Shown: positions 1-7,137, counted from the first letter of the stretch. The stretch: DNA of 64,000 nt from Bacteroidaceae bacterium (GCA_017529865.1 JAFXNA010000014.1:1-64000), one strand, 5' to 3'. Translations and numbers: made by a program. Notes: generated by a model from the letters alone, not told the origin.

Positions 1-83
1 ACCTTTGACATTGCATTTTCTTTTAATTTCATATTATCTACAAATTCTTTTAATGATTTTATTTCTTTAGGAGTAGCTCTCAT
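1..83 (-). CDS. Partial gene of unknown function (N-terminus only)
   Basis: Only the first 27 codons lie in the window. The protein begins MRATPKEIKSLKEFVDNM and continues lysine-rich off the left edge. Its ATG lies inside the end of the DUF2971-like gene and overlaps it by 17 bp in another frame, so the two are probably translationally coupled in one leftward operon with the nucleotidase-sigma fusion. No family can be assigned from so short a piece. A chance ORF cannot be excluded, although the frame stays open to the edge. Confidence 0.5.
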   Translation of the reverse strand, partial: MRATPKEIKSLKEFVDNMKLKENAMSK

Positions 84-1440
84 AACTATGACGGTTATTT
101 GTTATGTAACTGTTGATATCAGAAAAAGTGATTTCAAAATCATCTGTCACTCTAATCTGCTTGTTTTTTATCATTAAGCGCAGTTGCTCTTTGTTTATGT
201 TACGTTCTTGCAGATTTGGACCTAATACAATTCGGCTTAATACCAAGGGGAATTGACAGTTCTTTTTTTCAACAGAGAAACTTACGACAGGGGCGATGAT
301 ACCATTCTCTGAATTCAATATCCACTTGCCATGAAGTGACTCCAACATGTCCACATCGGGCATCTCATATAACAATCGTATTTCCTCTTCTATCGCGTAT
401 TCCGCAGGTTTGAAGAAGTGTAGCCAACTATTCAGATTACGAACCTCGAAATTCCTGCCACAAACCGCCTTACCCATCTTGCTGGCAAGATAGGCTAACT
501 CTGCATGAGTTTCATTCTTTGCGTAACTTACTCTTGACAGGAAAAAATTATCGGGCATGTCTTCGATTTCATACCAAAGACAAACACCTTTAGAGTCATC
601 GCCATAAAGTCTCCACATGTTAAGGTCATCTTTTTTCCCCATCCTGCTACCAGAAAGAATAAAGCTCATGGATTGAGCATCAGTCTTAAGCGTTCTGGCT
701 TCCATTCTTTGAATTACATTCGACTTTGGTACGGCATTGCTTATATACTTGATAGAATAGTCATTTTCGGTTTTATCATTCATGCATATGGTGCTACACA
801 TACTCTGTCTTGTTTCCGAGAGCGTACGGAATAACGATGACAAGCTAGTATATCTGCACACTCTTTTAGGCGTTCCGGATGTACTGCCAAGCAGTGAGCA
901 AAAGAACAGATGCTCATATTTTGGACTAAGCATATAATAAGTACCATGGTCCTCAATGACGTCCGTGAGATTTGTTTCTTCTCTTATTTTAGAAATAAAC
1001 GCCTGCATTCTTCCTCTTATCAAGGATGAAAGGGTCTTTTCGAAGAACTCAGCAACCTTTTCTATACTCAATGTAGTGTATTGGGTTGAGCGATAATCAC
1101 ATAGTTTTTGAAGCAAGTTGTCAGTCGTACATTCAAAGGCAGAATTCATTTTATTCCTTGGATATACCTTACATGCTAAGTCGATAGGAACAAACTCGTC
1201 AGAATCTTTGACGACAATATAGAAAGAAGCTGTACCCATTTTCTCTTCATGGATATTCATTTGCTTCTTTTTCATGTTACTTTTATCGTCAAATTTGATA
1301 TAGGCAAATTCCATACCATCAGAAAGCAACACGAAATCAGACTCGCAACAGACGTGGTCACAATATCTCTTAACCTCATATTGTTTTTCTTTTCCTACAA
1401 TAGAATCCTTAAGGATTCTTTCTACTTCATTGATATGCAT
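67..1440 (-). CDS. DUF2971-like protein
   Basis: 457 residues with no signal peptide. The C-terminal half (about 200-440) resembles DUF2971: a short RYTSLSSLFRTL segment, then SFILSGSRMGKKDDLNMW, followed by RLYGDDSKGVCLWYE. That matches the family pattern of serine-rich strand, MW..Y and KGVCL. DUF2971 proteins have no settled biochemical role and are common in accessory and defence-associated regions. The N-terminal 190 residues are not recognised. The gene starts 16 bp after the nucleotidase-sigma fusion on the same strand, so both are probably transcribed from the variant promoter at 2258-2289. The DUF assignment is by motif resemblance only. Confidence 0.7.
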   Translation of the reverse strand: MHINEVERILKDSIVGKEKQYEVKRYCDHVCCESDFVLLSDGMEFAYIKFDDKSNMKKKQMNIHEEKMGTASFYIVVKDSDEFVPIDLACKVYPRNKMNSAFECTTDNLLQKLCDYRSTQYTTLSIEKVAEFFEKTLSSLIRGRMQAFISKIREETNLTDVIEDHGTYYMLSPKYEHLFFCSLLGSTSGTPKRVCRYTSLSSLFRTLSETRQSMCSTICMNDKTENDYSIKYISNAVPKSNVIQRMEARTLKTDAQSMSFILSGSRMGKKDDLNMWRLYGDDSKGVCLWYEIEDMPDNFFLSRVSYAKNETHAELAYLASKMGKAVCGRNFEVRNLNSWLHFFKPAEYAIEEEIRLLYEMPDVDMLESLHGKWILNSENGIIAPVVSFSVEKKNCQFPLVLSRIVLGPNLQERNINKEQLRLMIKNKQIRVTDDFEITFSDINSYITNNRHSYESYS

Positions 1441-1456
1441 AACTGATTTTTATTAA

Positions 1457-2230
1457 CTATTCATTATTCTTTTCTTCAATTGCCTGTAAAATAGATTGGC
1501 GAATCCACCAGACGGCGTAGGCGATGAACTTGAATCCACGAGAGGCATCATACTTAATAGCAGCCTTTTTCAGTCCTTCGTTTCCTGCCTCAATCAGTTC
1601 TTCGAGTGTCAGTCCGCGATTCTGATACTGTGCCGCCACGCTGACGACAAATCGTTGATTGCACTTTACCAGCCGTTCAGCTTCTTCACAGTCAGGTCCT
1701 TTCTCCTGTATAGCCTTGCTCAATGCCAACTCTTCTTCCAGACTCAGCAAATCCGTACGACCAATTTCTATCAGATAATCATCTAATCTCTCGCTGTACA
1801 AATATTGTAGCACACTCTCCCAGTCAGGAAATTTCTCCGAGCCGAACTCAATCCATTCGCCACTGAACTCACTGGTGCCGTTCTTACCTCGGTCATCTAT
1901 CAGATAGTCACCCTGGCAGAGGTCCTTACGGTGAGTGATAACCATTCGCTTGTGGAACACGTCATCAAGATACTTCGTCACCCACTCCACCTTGTCCGAC
2001 CACGCCAAGGGATTCTTCCACGGCGCCGTAGAGAGGATGAACAGGTCGTAATGCTTCTTCAACTCATGCACGGCCTCTATCGCTCCCTCCATCGGCTTCA
2101 TCTTGGCAAACAAGCCCGGAATCTCATCCACCCGTCCGGCATATTCAGCCTTCACTTCTTCACTCACCTGGTCGAGTCCCGACTGGAAGTCAACCAGTAC
2201 ATTGTCCATGTCAATAAATACGCGTTTCAT
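1457..2230 (-). CDS. 5'(3')-deoxyribonucleotidase fused to sigma-70 regions 1.2-2
   Basis: Residues 1 to about 147 are a HAD-fold NT5C-type nucleotidase: motif I DMDNVLVD (nucleophile Asp), motif II STAPW, a lysine in HRKD, and motif IV DYLIDDR. Residues about 148-257 match the start of a primary sigma factor: region 1.2 ([20 protein letters not shown]), then region 2 including [35 protein letters not shown] and [10 protein letters not shown]. The protein stops there, so regions 3 and 4 (-35 recognition) are absent. NT5C enzymes dephosphorylate dNMPs and sigma region 2 binds core polymerase and the -10/-7 element. The fusion is continuous in one frame with no visible frameshift. Whether the sigma part works is inference. 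The gene has its own variant promoter. Confidence 0.85.
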   Translation of the reverse strand: MKRVFIDMDNVLVDFQSGLDQVSEEVKAEYAGRVDEIPGLFAKMKPMEGAIEAVHELKKHYDLFILSTAPWKNPLAWSDKVEWVTKYLDDVFHKRMVITHRKDLCQGDYLIDDRGKNGTSEFSGEWIEFGSEKFPDWESVLQYLYSERLDDYLIEIGRTDLLSLEEELALSKAIQEKGPDCEEAERLVKCNQRFVVSVAAQYQNRGLTLEELIEAGNEGLKKAAIKYDASRGFKFIAYAVWWIRQSILQAIEEKNNE

Positions 2231-2257
2231 ATTTCTTCGTTTTTAATGTTTGTATGG

Positions 2258-2289
2258 GTAATATAGTAACATGGGGAGAAAAATTCAAA
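2258..2289 (-). promoter_or_regulatory. Variant promoter, copy 1 (nucleotidase-sigma fusion)
   Basis: On the minus strand TTTG (2289-2286) is followed by exactly 20 bp and TATATTAC (2265-2258). The spacer begins AATTTTT like the other copies but has CTCCCC where most have CGCGAA. The start codon is 28 bp downstream. The -7 box departs from canonical TAnnTTTG in its last two bases. Confidence 0.65.
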
Positions 2290-2350
2290 GATGCGAGCAA
2301 TTTATACGTAGAAATAGACTTGATATGAGAAACAAACGAAAATTTGGCTG

Positions 2351-3061
2351 CTATGGTTTTATATTACGAATCTTATTTAGGATGTAATCTCTCTTATTTG
2401 CATCTGTTGGTTTGGCGTCAAGAATTTTTGTCCATGCTCTATTTGCCATTCCAGATGGGTGAGGCACCTCGACTATTGTTATATTCGAGGTACATTGAAT
2501 CTTATCATAAGCTTTCTTAGCCTCTTTGCCACAGAGCAATACTATTGTTGGTTTAATACAAGATATTTCTTTACATAATAGATTTTTCTCATTATCAGTC
2601 CAACGGTTTTTTCCCCCTTTCAGGCCTGGTGACCAAATCTTATAAGTATCAGTAAGGTACACACTCCAACCATCTGTAGTCATATTATCTACCAATTCTT
2701 TGTAGAATCCTACAGGATTAGTATGAAATGCATTAGGAGTTCCAACTATAGCATTATTTTGAAGTTGAGAAGTATTGTATATTGTTTGGAATTCACTAAG
2801 TCTGCGTAAGGGATCTTGTTCAAGAATCATTATGGTTCCATGGTTTGCTTTCGCTGCATTTGAATCATTTATTAAAATGGGTATATCTATACCCGTAATT
2901 GGTTCATTGGGGACATTAGCTCCATCTAATAAAGACATATTACCTCCTCCGATATTACATCCCATCGTACTGATGCACGAACCGAGAGAGATAGAACGAT
3001 TATAATAATCAGATAGATAGCTCTCAACTATCTTCAAAGTCGGATAATTAATTGTTATCAT
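2351..3061 (-). CDS. Uracil-DNA glycosylase superfamily-like protein
   Basis: 236 residues. The central and C-terminal parts have the layout of the UDG superfamily: MILEQDPLRR (about 77-86), NPVGFY, YLTDTYKIW (about 135-143), then IKPTIVLLCGKEAKKAY and VPHPSGMANRAW (about 200-211). The HPSG sequence is in the position of the family's DNA-binding HPS motif. Family members excise uracil or other damaged bases, but some are inactive or act on modified DNA. The catalytic Asp/Asn is not obvious, so activity is uncertain. The gene carries the conserved leader stem-loop just upstream, the same leader as the PD-(D/E)XK gene at 4430. It may be a repair or defence gene. Confidence 0.55.
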   Translation of the reverse strand: MITINYPTLKIVESYLSDYYNRSISLGSCISTMGCNIGGGNMSLLDGANVPNEPITGIDIPILINDSNAAKANHGTIMILEQDPLRRLSEFQTIYNTSQLQNNAIVGTPNAFHTNPVGFYKELVDNMTTDGWSVYLTDTYKIWSPGLKGGKNRWTDNEKNLLCKEISCIKPTIVLLCGKEAKKAYDKIQCTSNITIVEVPHPSGMANRAWTKILDAKPTDANKRDYILNKIRNIKP

Positions 3062-3065
3062 ACTA

Positions 3066-3101
3066 TTATTTTACGATTTCCCTATACATCGCGAGGTTCA
3101 T
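3066..3101 (-). CDS. Leader peptide ORF MNLAMYREIVK
   Basis: An 11-codon ORF lies 4 bp before the UDG-like gene. Its first seven residues (MNLAMYR) are the same as in the 9-codon ORF before the gene at 4430. It is encoded within the conserved leader stem-loop, so conservation may reflect RNA structure rather than the peptide. No function is known. Confidence 0.35.
   Translation of the reverse strand: MNLAMYREIVK
3073..3098 (-). promoter_or_regulatory. Conserved leader stem-loop, copy 1
   Basis: Minus strand reads AACCTCGCGATGTATAGG, then a short linker and ATCGT. Inverted ACGAT/ATCGT-type arms (here CGAT/ATCG) enclose a loop containing GTATAGG. Similarity to the copy at 4394 extends about 30 bp upstream (AAGAATAACAA and AAAATATG). 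Confidence 0.6.
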
Positions 3102-3131
3102 ATTTTTAGTTTCTTGTTATTCTTTTCTTAT

Positions 3132-3402
3132 CTATCCCCCAAACTCATCGTCATACTCACAGACGACCTTGCCGGTGGGGTCTTTGACTTGAAACGATTT
3201 CACGGTGCCAGTGGCAAGGAAATCCTGAATGAGTTCTCGGATGGCATCTACGAAGTCATCCTCATTAGGCCGAGCTGCACACCTCACCATTTCGGTCGGT
3301 AGCCACGATGTCCGACCAACCATAAATCTTTTTTCTCTCTAGTTTCACGGGTGCGGCGCTATAGTCTGTACCCGACAATTTGAATATCAATTCTTTAGCC
3401 AT
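3132..3402 (-). pseudogene. Split small gene, MAKELIFKL... / ...CEYDDEFGG
   Basis: Two overlapping frames look like parts of one or two genes. Frame 1 (3402-3265) encodes 45 residues beginning MAKELIFKLSGTDYSA and stops abruptly after VCSSA. Frame 2 (stop at 3132, open from 3323) becomes convincing only from about 3255, with DDFVDAIRELIQDFLATG and the ending CEYDDEFGG. A canonical promoter (3464-3495) sits directly upstream of frame 1. The simplest reading is an internal deletion with a frameshift joining the start of one small protein to the end of another. Two genuine small ORFs remain possible. No family is recognised. Confidence 0.5.
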
Positions 3403-3463
3403 ATTAATAAAGGTCTATTATAAAATCGGTAAAAGTTTAGGTATCATAACATCTTTTAGTTTG

Positions 3464-3495
3464 CAAATATAGATAAAAGGGGTGAAATCTGCAAA
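3464..3495 (-). promoter_or_regulatory. Canonical Bacteroidetes promoter (split small gene)
   Basis: On the minus strand TTTG (3495-3492), 20 bp, TATATTTG (3471-3464). It fits the -33/-7 consensus exactly and lies about 62 bp upstream of the MAKELIFKL start. Confidence 0.7.
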
Positions 3496-3523
3496 CAAAT
3501 CATAAAAAAAAACTCTTTTTCTG

Positions 3524-3907
3524 TTATTTTTTCTCTTTTCCATATTTCTTATTCATTAATTGTTTCAATACACGTTCCTCTTTTGCAATCTCTTGTTGAA
3601 GGGTTTGTAGTGCATTACGTTTGTTTGCTAAACTGGATTTCAAGTCTGCAACAATATATGCAAACGCGTTCTCTTTGGAATCAAAGACATCGCCATACTC
3701 CAATACAACACCATTGGTTAGCGTGAGTTCGCAACCTCCAAACGGACGTGTATGGTGATTCGCAGGAATCTCCTTCTTCGAAGCGATGGTCGACTTCTTG
3801 ATGGAATACTTTGAGAACGGAGAGAGGTAATAGACAACATCGCCCACCTGCAGCTCATCTTGACGGAAATGATCCATGAAAAGATTTCTTGCAAATTGAT
3901 ATTTCAT
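3524..3907 (-). CDS. Unknown protein with C-terminal coiled coil
   Basis: 127 residues from the ATG at 3907 (MKYQFARNLFMDHF). A longer reading from 3967 would run through the promoter boxes at 3937-3968, so the internal ATG is chosen. The N-terminal 75 residues look like a small beta domain (LQVGDVVYYLSPF, then GGCELTLTNGVVLEYGDVF). The last 45 residues are charged and helical (LANKRNALQTLQQEIAKEE, lysine-rich end), suggesting a coiled coil and oligomerisation. No signal peptide or family is recognised. It is one of six genes behind the variant promoter. Confidence 0.65.
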   Translation of the reverse strand: MKYQFARNLFMDHFRQDELQVGDVVYYLSPFSKYSIKKSTIASKKEIPANHHTRPFGGCELTLTNGVVLEYGDVFDSKENAFAYIVADLKSSLANKRNALQTLQQEIAKEERVLKQLMNKKYGKEKK

Positions 3908-3936
3908 AAGCCCACTGTTTTTATTGTTTGATATGC

Positions 3937-3968
3937 ATAATATAGTCACATTCGCGAAAAAATTCAAT
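3937..3968 (-). promoter_or_regulatory. Variant promoter, copy 2 (gene at 3524-3907)
   Basis: Minus strand: ATTG (3968-3965; TTTG in other copies), 20 bp beginning AATTTTTTCGCGAATGTG, then TATATTAT (3944-3937). The spacer contains the 8-bp palindrome TTCGCGAA. The start codon is 29 bp downstream. Confidence 0.65.
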
Positions 3969-4023
3969 ACACAGAGTCCCTTTTTCTACTGTTTAACATT
4001 TTTTAACGGGGTGGGGCCGAATT

Positions 4024-4227
4024 TTTGCAATTAAATGACTATCTTTGCAACAAATTGCGAAACGGGCTGCACCTCAGCAATTACAAGCAAGCTTGATTGC
4101 ATTGGCAGTTGTCGACCTCGAACACGACTCGGCAGTTTATGAGCATGCTCACACTGCACTCACTGGCATTTTGCACGAAGTGAAAAGTGCGATTAAGTCG
4201 TACAAAAATCAAGTGGAAACTGTGTAA
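4024..4227 (+). other. Promoter-like sequence and possible small ORF or RNA
   Basis: This stretch has TATCTTTG at 4040-4047 but no well-spaced -33 box. An open frame of 60 codons follows only if a TTG overlapping the -7 box is used as start (QQIAKRAAPQQLQASLIALA, ending YKNQVETV). An ATG at 4035 in another frame gives only 34 residues. The 20-mer GCATTTTGCACGAAGTGAAA at 4166-4185 recurs exactly in the leader of the HU-like gene (10710-10729). It may be the remnant of an HU-type leader, a small RNA or a degraded gene. Confidence 0.35.
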
Positions 4228-4262
4228 AATCGAAGTTATTTGATTTTTTGTGGCAAAAGCAT

Positions 4263-4292
4263 TTTGCGTATGGCGAATAATTATTATCTTTG
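4263..4292 (+). promoter_or_regulatory. Canonical promoter (PD-(D/E)XK nuclease)
   Basis: TTTG at 4263-4266, 18 bp, TATCTTTG at 4285-4292. It would give a leader of about 130 nt ahead of the gene at 4430, containing the conserved stem-loop and the 9-codon ORF. Confidence 0.6.
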
Positions 4293-4390
4293 CACTCGAT
4301 GTGAAACTTAATACAACCAAATACCACATTATTTATACCTTACACTACATCAAATCACTTTATTAAGAAAGAATAACAATAAACGAAAAT

Positions 4391-4420
4391 ATGAACCTCG
4401 CGATGTATAGGCAATCGTAA
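4391..4420 (+). CDS. Leader peptide ORF MNLAMYRQS
   Basis: Nine codons and a stop in the leader of the PD-(D/E)XK gene, ending 9 bp before its ATG. It matches the MNLAMYR start of the leader ORF at 3066-3101. The coding sequence and the stem-loop coincide, so it is unclear which is under selection. Confidence 0.35.
   Translation: MNLAMYRQS
4394..4418 (+). promoter_or_regulatory. Conserved leader stem-loop, copy 2
   Basis: AACCTCGCGATGTATAGG followed by CAATCGT. CGAT and ATCG arms enclose the loop GTATAGGCA. About 30 bp upstream also match copy 1 (AAGAATAACAA, AAAATATG), so at least 60 bp are shared with the UDG-like gene's leader. Confidence 0.6.
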
Positions 4421-4429
4421 TATGAAGTT

Positions 4430-5977
4430 ATGACTAAGAAGAACAATCCATATGAAGGGTTTTTAAATGATTTACGCAATTCAACAATGTTTCATATGTC
4501 TTTGGGGTCCAAAGAACTGTTTCATAGTAATTTCCTTCATTGGATTAGCATTGTTAATTGGGACGCTTTTCTCCAAATAATGCATGATTTGGCAGGTTTG
4601 GAAAAGGACGAGGTGTTTTGGTGGGAGGAAACGAACTGTGATGTAGAAGGGTACAAAGGTAAATATTGCCCCGATAATAATAACATTGAAGTACGCCGTG
4701 AATACAATCATTTTGATTTAAGCATATATATCCTTGATTCGGAGAAAAAATCCAAAAAGAAAAGTCAGACGGAGGAGAATGAAAAGTTTGATTCCGAAGG
4801 AAATATATTGACTCGAAAATGGATTCCAGTGCTTATCTTAGAAAACAAGATGAAAAGCCTACCCTATGAAGAGCAATTGGAAAGGTATACGAAAGATGCT
4901 TTTGACGAGTGGCGAACAGGCAAGAATCAAGATGTCGAGTTTAAAGATGCAAAAAACAAATGTGGTACAGAGAAAAGCATAGCCTGGAATACCAATTATG
5001 GAATTAACTTTATTTTACTCTCCCTGATAGATAACAATTCAGAACTCGGGAAAGAGGTGAAGCCAATTTTCTATTATTATAATAAGTCCGTTGACATCTC
5101 TTTTAAATGGATTCATAAGTCATATGATGATTTAAAAAATAACCTTGAAAGGACTCTTCATTATGAAGGTTTTAAAGAAGGACTAAATAAATCAATCGTC
5201 GAAGATTACCACAAATTTATAAAGGCTTTGTATAATCTCGCTAGTAATTGTTGGGAAATAGACCTAGATAAGAGTTATCGTTATCAGATTTTTCCTTGGG
5301 ACATAAACGATAAAGACGCAAAGGCCAAAAGAAATGAAATCGAAAAATATAAGAAGCTTAGAATACACGATATTCATGAGAAATTGTTGTATGACCAACT
5401 TCTCTCTATGTTAGAACAAGAATTAAAACAAGTATTAAATAACAAGAATCGTCCATTTTGCCGATACAGTAAGGAATTGATTCAAGCCCAAAAAGATAAG
5501 ATAGATGAATTAGAAAGAACCAGGCTTTTCACAAATTTAAGTTATGCTCATGGTGTAGGAATATTTGAGGTTCAATATATACTATCCAAGGATTTCAAGC
5601 CCATAGGAACCAATGATAAAGAACTTTTCAAACTCATCATACAAGTTCAAGGTGATCGATACTGTCATATGGTTGTCTATGACAATATTGTTAAAGAAGA
5701 GAAGGATATCAACGGAAAGAAACTATTAAGCGTCAATTTGGATGTACTGACACCGGCATGGAAAGATAATCTGAAAGACAAACAAGACACATTAGCACAA
5801 TATATATCCATAAAGAATAGCAAACCTACGTTCCCTTGGGCAACTGTTGCAAATTGGGGCCAATATGGCGATAATCTCATCTATCAGTATGTAAAAATCC
5901 CACCTTCAGCAACTATACAAGAAGTCATTGATGCAATAGTAAATGATATTAACAAAATCACAGAATGGTTTAAATGA
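4430..5977 (+). CDS. PD-(D/E)XK nuclease superfamily protein
   Basis: 515 residues, no signal peptide. The N-terminus (MFHMSLGSKELFHSNFLHW, about 20-40) is typical of the PD-(D/E)XK group PF14281: a serine-rich start and an LFHSNFL.W helix. The active-site core is Asp in YNHFDLSIYI (about 92-101), then Glu and Lys in VLILENKMKS (about 141-150), followed by PYEEQLERY. About 300 uncharacterised residues follow. Members are putative nucleases, often in defence or mobile loci, and a DNA target is inferred. Two downstream genes start their promoters within a few bases of the preceding stop, giving a compact rightward array. Confidence 0.7.
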   Translation: MTKKNNPYEGFLNDLRNSTMFHMSLGSKELFHSNFLHWISIVNWDAFLQIMHDLAGLEKDEVFWWEETNCDVEGYKGKYCPDNNNIEVRREYNHFDLSIYILDSEKKSKKKSQTEENEKFDSEGNILTRKWIPVLILENKMKSLPYEEQLERYTKDAFDEWRTGKNQDVEFKDAKNKCGTEKSIAWNTNYGINFILLSLIDNNSELGKEVKPIFYYYNKSVDISFKWIHKSYDDLKNNLERTLHYEGFKEGLNKSIVEDYHKFIKALYNLASNCWEIDLDKSYRYQIFPWDINDKDAKAKRNEIEKYKKLRIHDIHEKLLYDQLLSMLEQELKQVLNNKNRPFCRYSKELIQAQKDKIDELERTRLFTNLSYAHGVGIFEVQYILSKDFKPIGTNDKELFKLIIQVQGDRYCHMVVYDNIVKEEKDINGKKLLSVNLDVLTPAWKDNLKDKQDTLAQYISIKNSKPTFPWATVANWGQYGDNLIYQYVKIPPSATIQEVIDAIVNDINKITEWFK

Positions 5978-5979
5978 TC

Positions 5980-6011
5980 TTTGAATTTTTTCGCAAAATT
6001 GTCTATATTAT
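5980..6011 (+). promoter_or_regulatory. Variant promoter, copy 3 (gene at 6038)
   Basis: TTTG (5980-5983), 20 bp starting AATTTTTTCGC, then TATATTAT (6004-6011). The -33 box begins 3 bp after the stop of the preceding gene. The spacer keeps TTCGC but not the full TTCGCGAA palindrome. Confidence 0.65.
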
Positions 6012-6028
6012 CTTCTGCAAACAAATAA

Positions 6029-6053
6029 AACCTCACGATGTACAGGAAATCGT
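6029..6053 (+). promoter_or_regulatory. Conserved leader stem-loop, copy 3
   Basis: AACCTCACGATGTACAGG then AAATCGT. ACGAT/ATCGT arms pair around a loop with GTACAGG. It begins 17 nt after the -7 box, the same spacing (within one base) as copy 4. The ATG inside it is the start of the long reading of the downstream gene. Confidence 0.6.
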
Positions 6054-6724
6054 TGAAGAATATGATGGATAATAATACAAAAAAACACTCTTGTTTGACT
6101 ACAGACATGCTCGAAGCTCAAAAGAGGATGCCGTACACAAAGAGAGAAATCCTTCAGAAAGAGTATCCGGCTTTTTGGGACGGGGCAAACGAACTTGTTC
6201 GCATTCTTCGTGAGCTACAAAATCTACTTGTGGAATTATTACCTTTATACAAACAGAAGCTTTCTAATACGGAAAGTCTTGATGACAACAATTCTCAAAC
6301 TATCTTTTTGAATTACATTAAATATAGAATTCTCTATGCATTTGCAGAAACTGTATGGAAAAAGACTGAACAACATTGCACAGATATTGTAACTAAACCA
6401 AATGATAATGATTCTGCAAAAGCAGCACTGATTCATGCTTTAGAAGTTTTTGACTCTTACTCTTTAATGGATATCGTAGATAATGATGAAAATGGTTATA
6501 AGACAATGAATGAGATGATTGAGATGTACGAACCTCATTTGGTTTTCCACGTTCTATCCTTAGGCCGTTGGGAATACCATGACATTATAACAATTATACA
6601 AAGTTGTGGATTAAAGAGCGAGCAATGTGAGCGACTTTGGAAAGATGCTATAGCAGACCCAGATCCTAAGGAAGCTAGCATTGGTGAATTTCGGGATGAT
6701 GACGAAATGATCCGTATATATTAA
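6038..6724 (+). CDS. Unknown cytoplasmic protein behind variant promoter
   Basis: 228 residues from the ATG inside the leader stem-loop (MYRKSLKNMMDNNTKKHS), or 220 if translation starts at the ATG pair at 6062-6067. The first option would fuse the conserved leader peptide MYR.S to the protein. Composition is acidic and mostly helical (LVRILRELQNLLVELLPLY; the end is DDDEMIRIY). No motif, signal peptide or membrane segment is seen and no family is recognised. Its position between a nuclease and a mini-BspA gene, with the same promoter and leader as the next gene, suggests it belongs to the same accessory gene array. Confidence 0.7.
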   Translation: MYRKSLKNMMDNNTKKHSCLTTDMLEAQKRMPYTKREILQKEYPAFWDGANELVRILRELQNLLVELLPLYKQKLSNTESLDDNNSQTIFLNYIKYRILYAFAETVWKKTEQHCTDIVTKPNDNDSAKAALIHALEVFDSYSLMDIVDNDENGYKTMNEMIEMYEPHLVFHVLSLGRWEYHDIITIIQSCGLKSEQCERLWKDAIADPDPKEASIGEFRDDDEMIRIY

Positions 6725-6741
6725 TTTTGTCATTTTCTATC

Positions 6742-6773
6742 TTTGAATTATTTCCCAAAATTGTCTATATTAT
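6742..6773 (+). promoter_or_regulatory. Variant promoter, copy 4 (mini-BspA gene)
   Basis: TTTG (6742-6745), 20 bp starting AATTATTTCCCAAAATTG, then TATATTAT (6766-6773). The region from here to the stem-loop is closely similar to copy 3, including TTCT.CAAACAAA after the -7 box. Confidence 0.65.
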
Positions 6774-6789
6774 CTTCTACAAACAAAAA

Positions 6790-6814
6790 AACCTCGCGAT
6801 GTACAGGCAATCGT
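6790..6814 (+). promoter_or_regulatory. Conserved leader stem-loop, copy 4
   Basis: AACCTCGCGATGTACAGG then CAATCGT, 16 nt after the -7 box. Its internal ATG opens a 26-codon frame (MYRQSSTGLW...) that overlaps the start of the mini-BspA gene in another frame, so translation of the two could interfere. Confidence 0.6.
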
Positions 6815-6824
6815 CTACTGGCTT

Positions 6825-7094
6825 ATGGCAAAATACGAAATTAAAGACGGAGTGGGAATTATTCCTATTCCCAAAGTGACGGAAATTGTACCTTATGCCT
6901 TTGATGGATGCTCAAATCTGAAATCAGTATATTGCCACGTGGCAGATCCCACACAAATCAATATCGAACGTGGTGTAGAGCTTGGTGGACACCAGGCTAC
7001 GCTCTATGTGCCAGCAGCAAAGGGCGTAGTTGCTGCCTACAAGAAGAAGGCTGTGTGGAAGAAGTTCGCTGCTATTAAACCCATGGAAGAATAA
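6825..7094 (+). CDS. Single-repeat BspA-like (LRR_5) cytoplasmic protein
   Basis: 89 residues. IPKVTEIVPYAFDGCSNLKS (about 15-34) is one leucine-rich repeat of the BspA/LRR_5 type. The rest (TLYVPAAKGVVAAYKKK, KKFAAIKPMEE) matches the capping segment that ends long BspA-like proteins, for example TLHVPTVSIDAYKT and FKTIIGLD in the protein at 24968-26440. It has no signal peptide or dockerin tail, so it is probably cytoplasmic. It looks like a minimal repeat-plus-cap domain rather than a truncated gene, because it has its own promoter, leader and terminator. Confidence 0.65.
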   Translation: MAKYEIKDGVGIIPIPKVTEIVPYAFDGCSNLKSVYCHVADPTQINIERGVELGGHQATLYVPAAKGVVAAYKKKAVWKKFAAIKPMEE

Positions 7095-7137
7095 TCTTGT
7101 TATATTAGTCTGATTGAACAGCAGAAATAAATCCTGA

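Noticed and set aside
2351..3061. Confident functional uracil-DNA glycosylase
   Set aside because: The HPSG and LLCGKEAKKAY elements fit the superfamily but the catalytic motif could not be placed. It is kept as superfamily-like only.
3524..3967. 147-residue version of the coiled-coil protein
   Set aside because: The additional N-terminus would be encoded by the -33 and -7 boxes of variant promoter copy 2.
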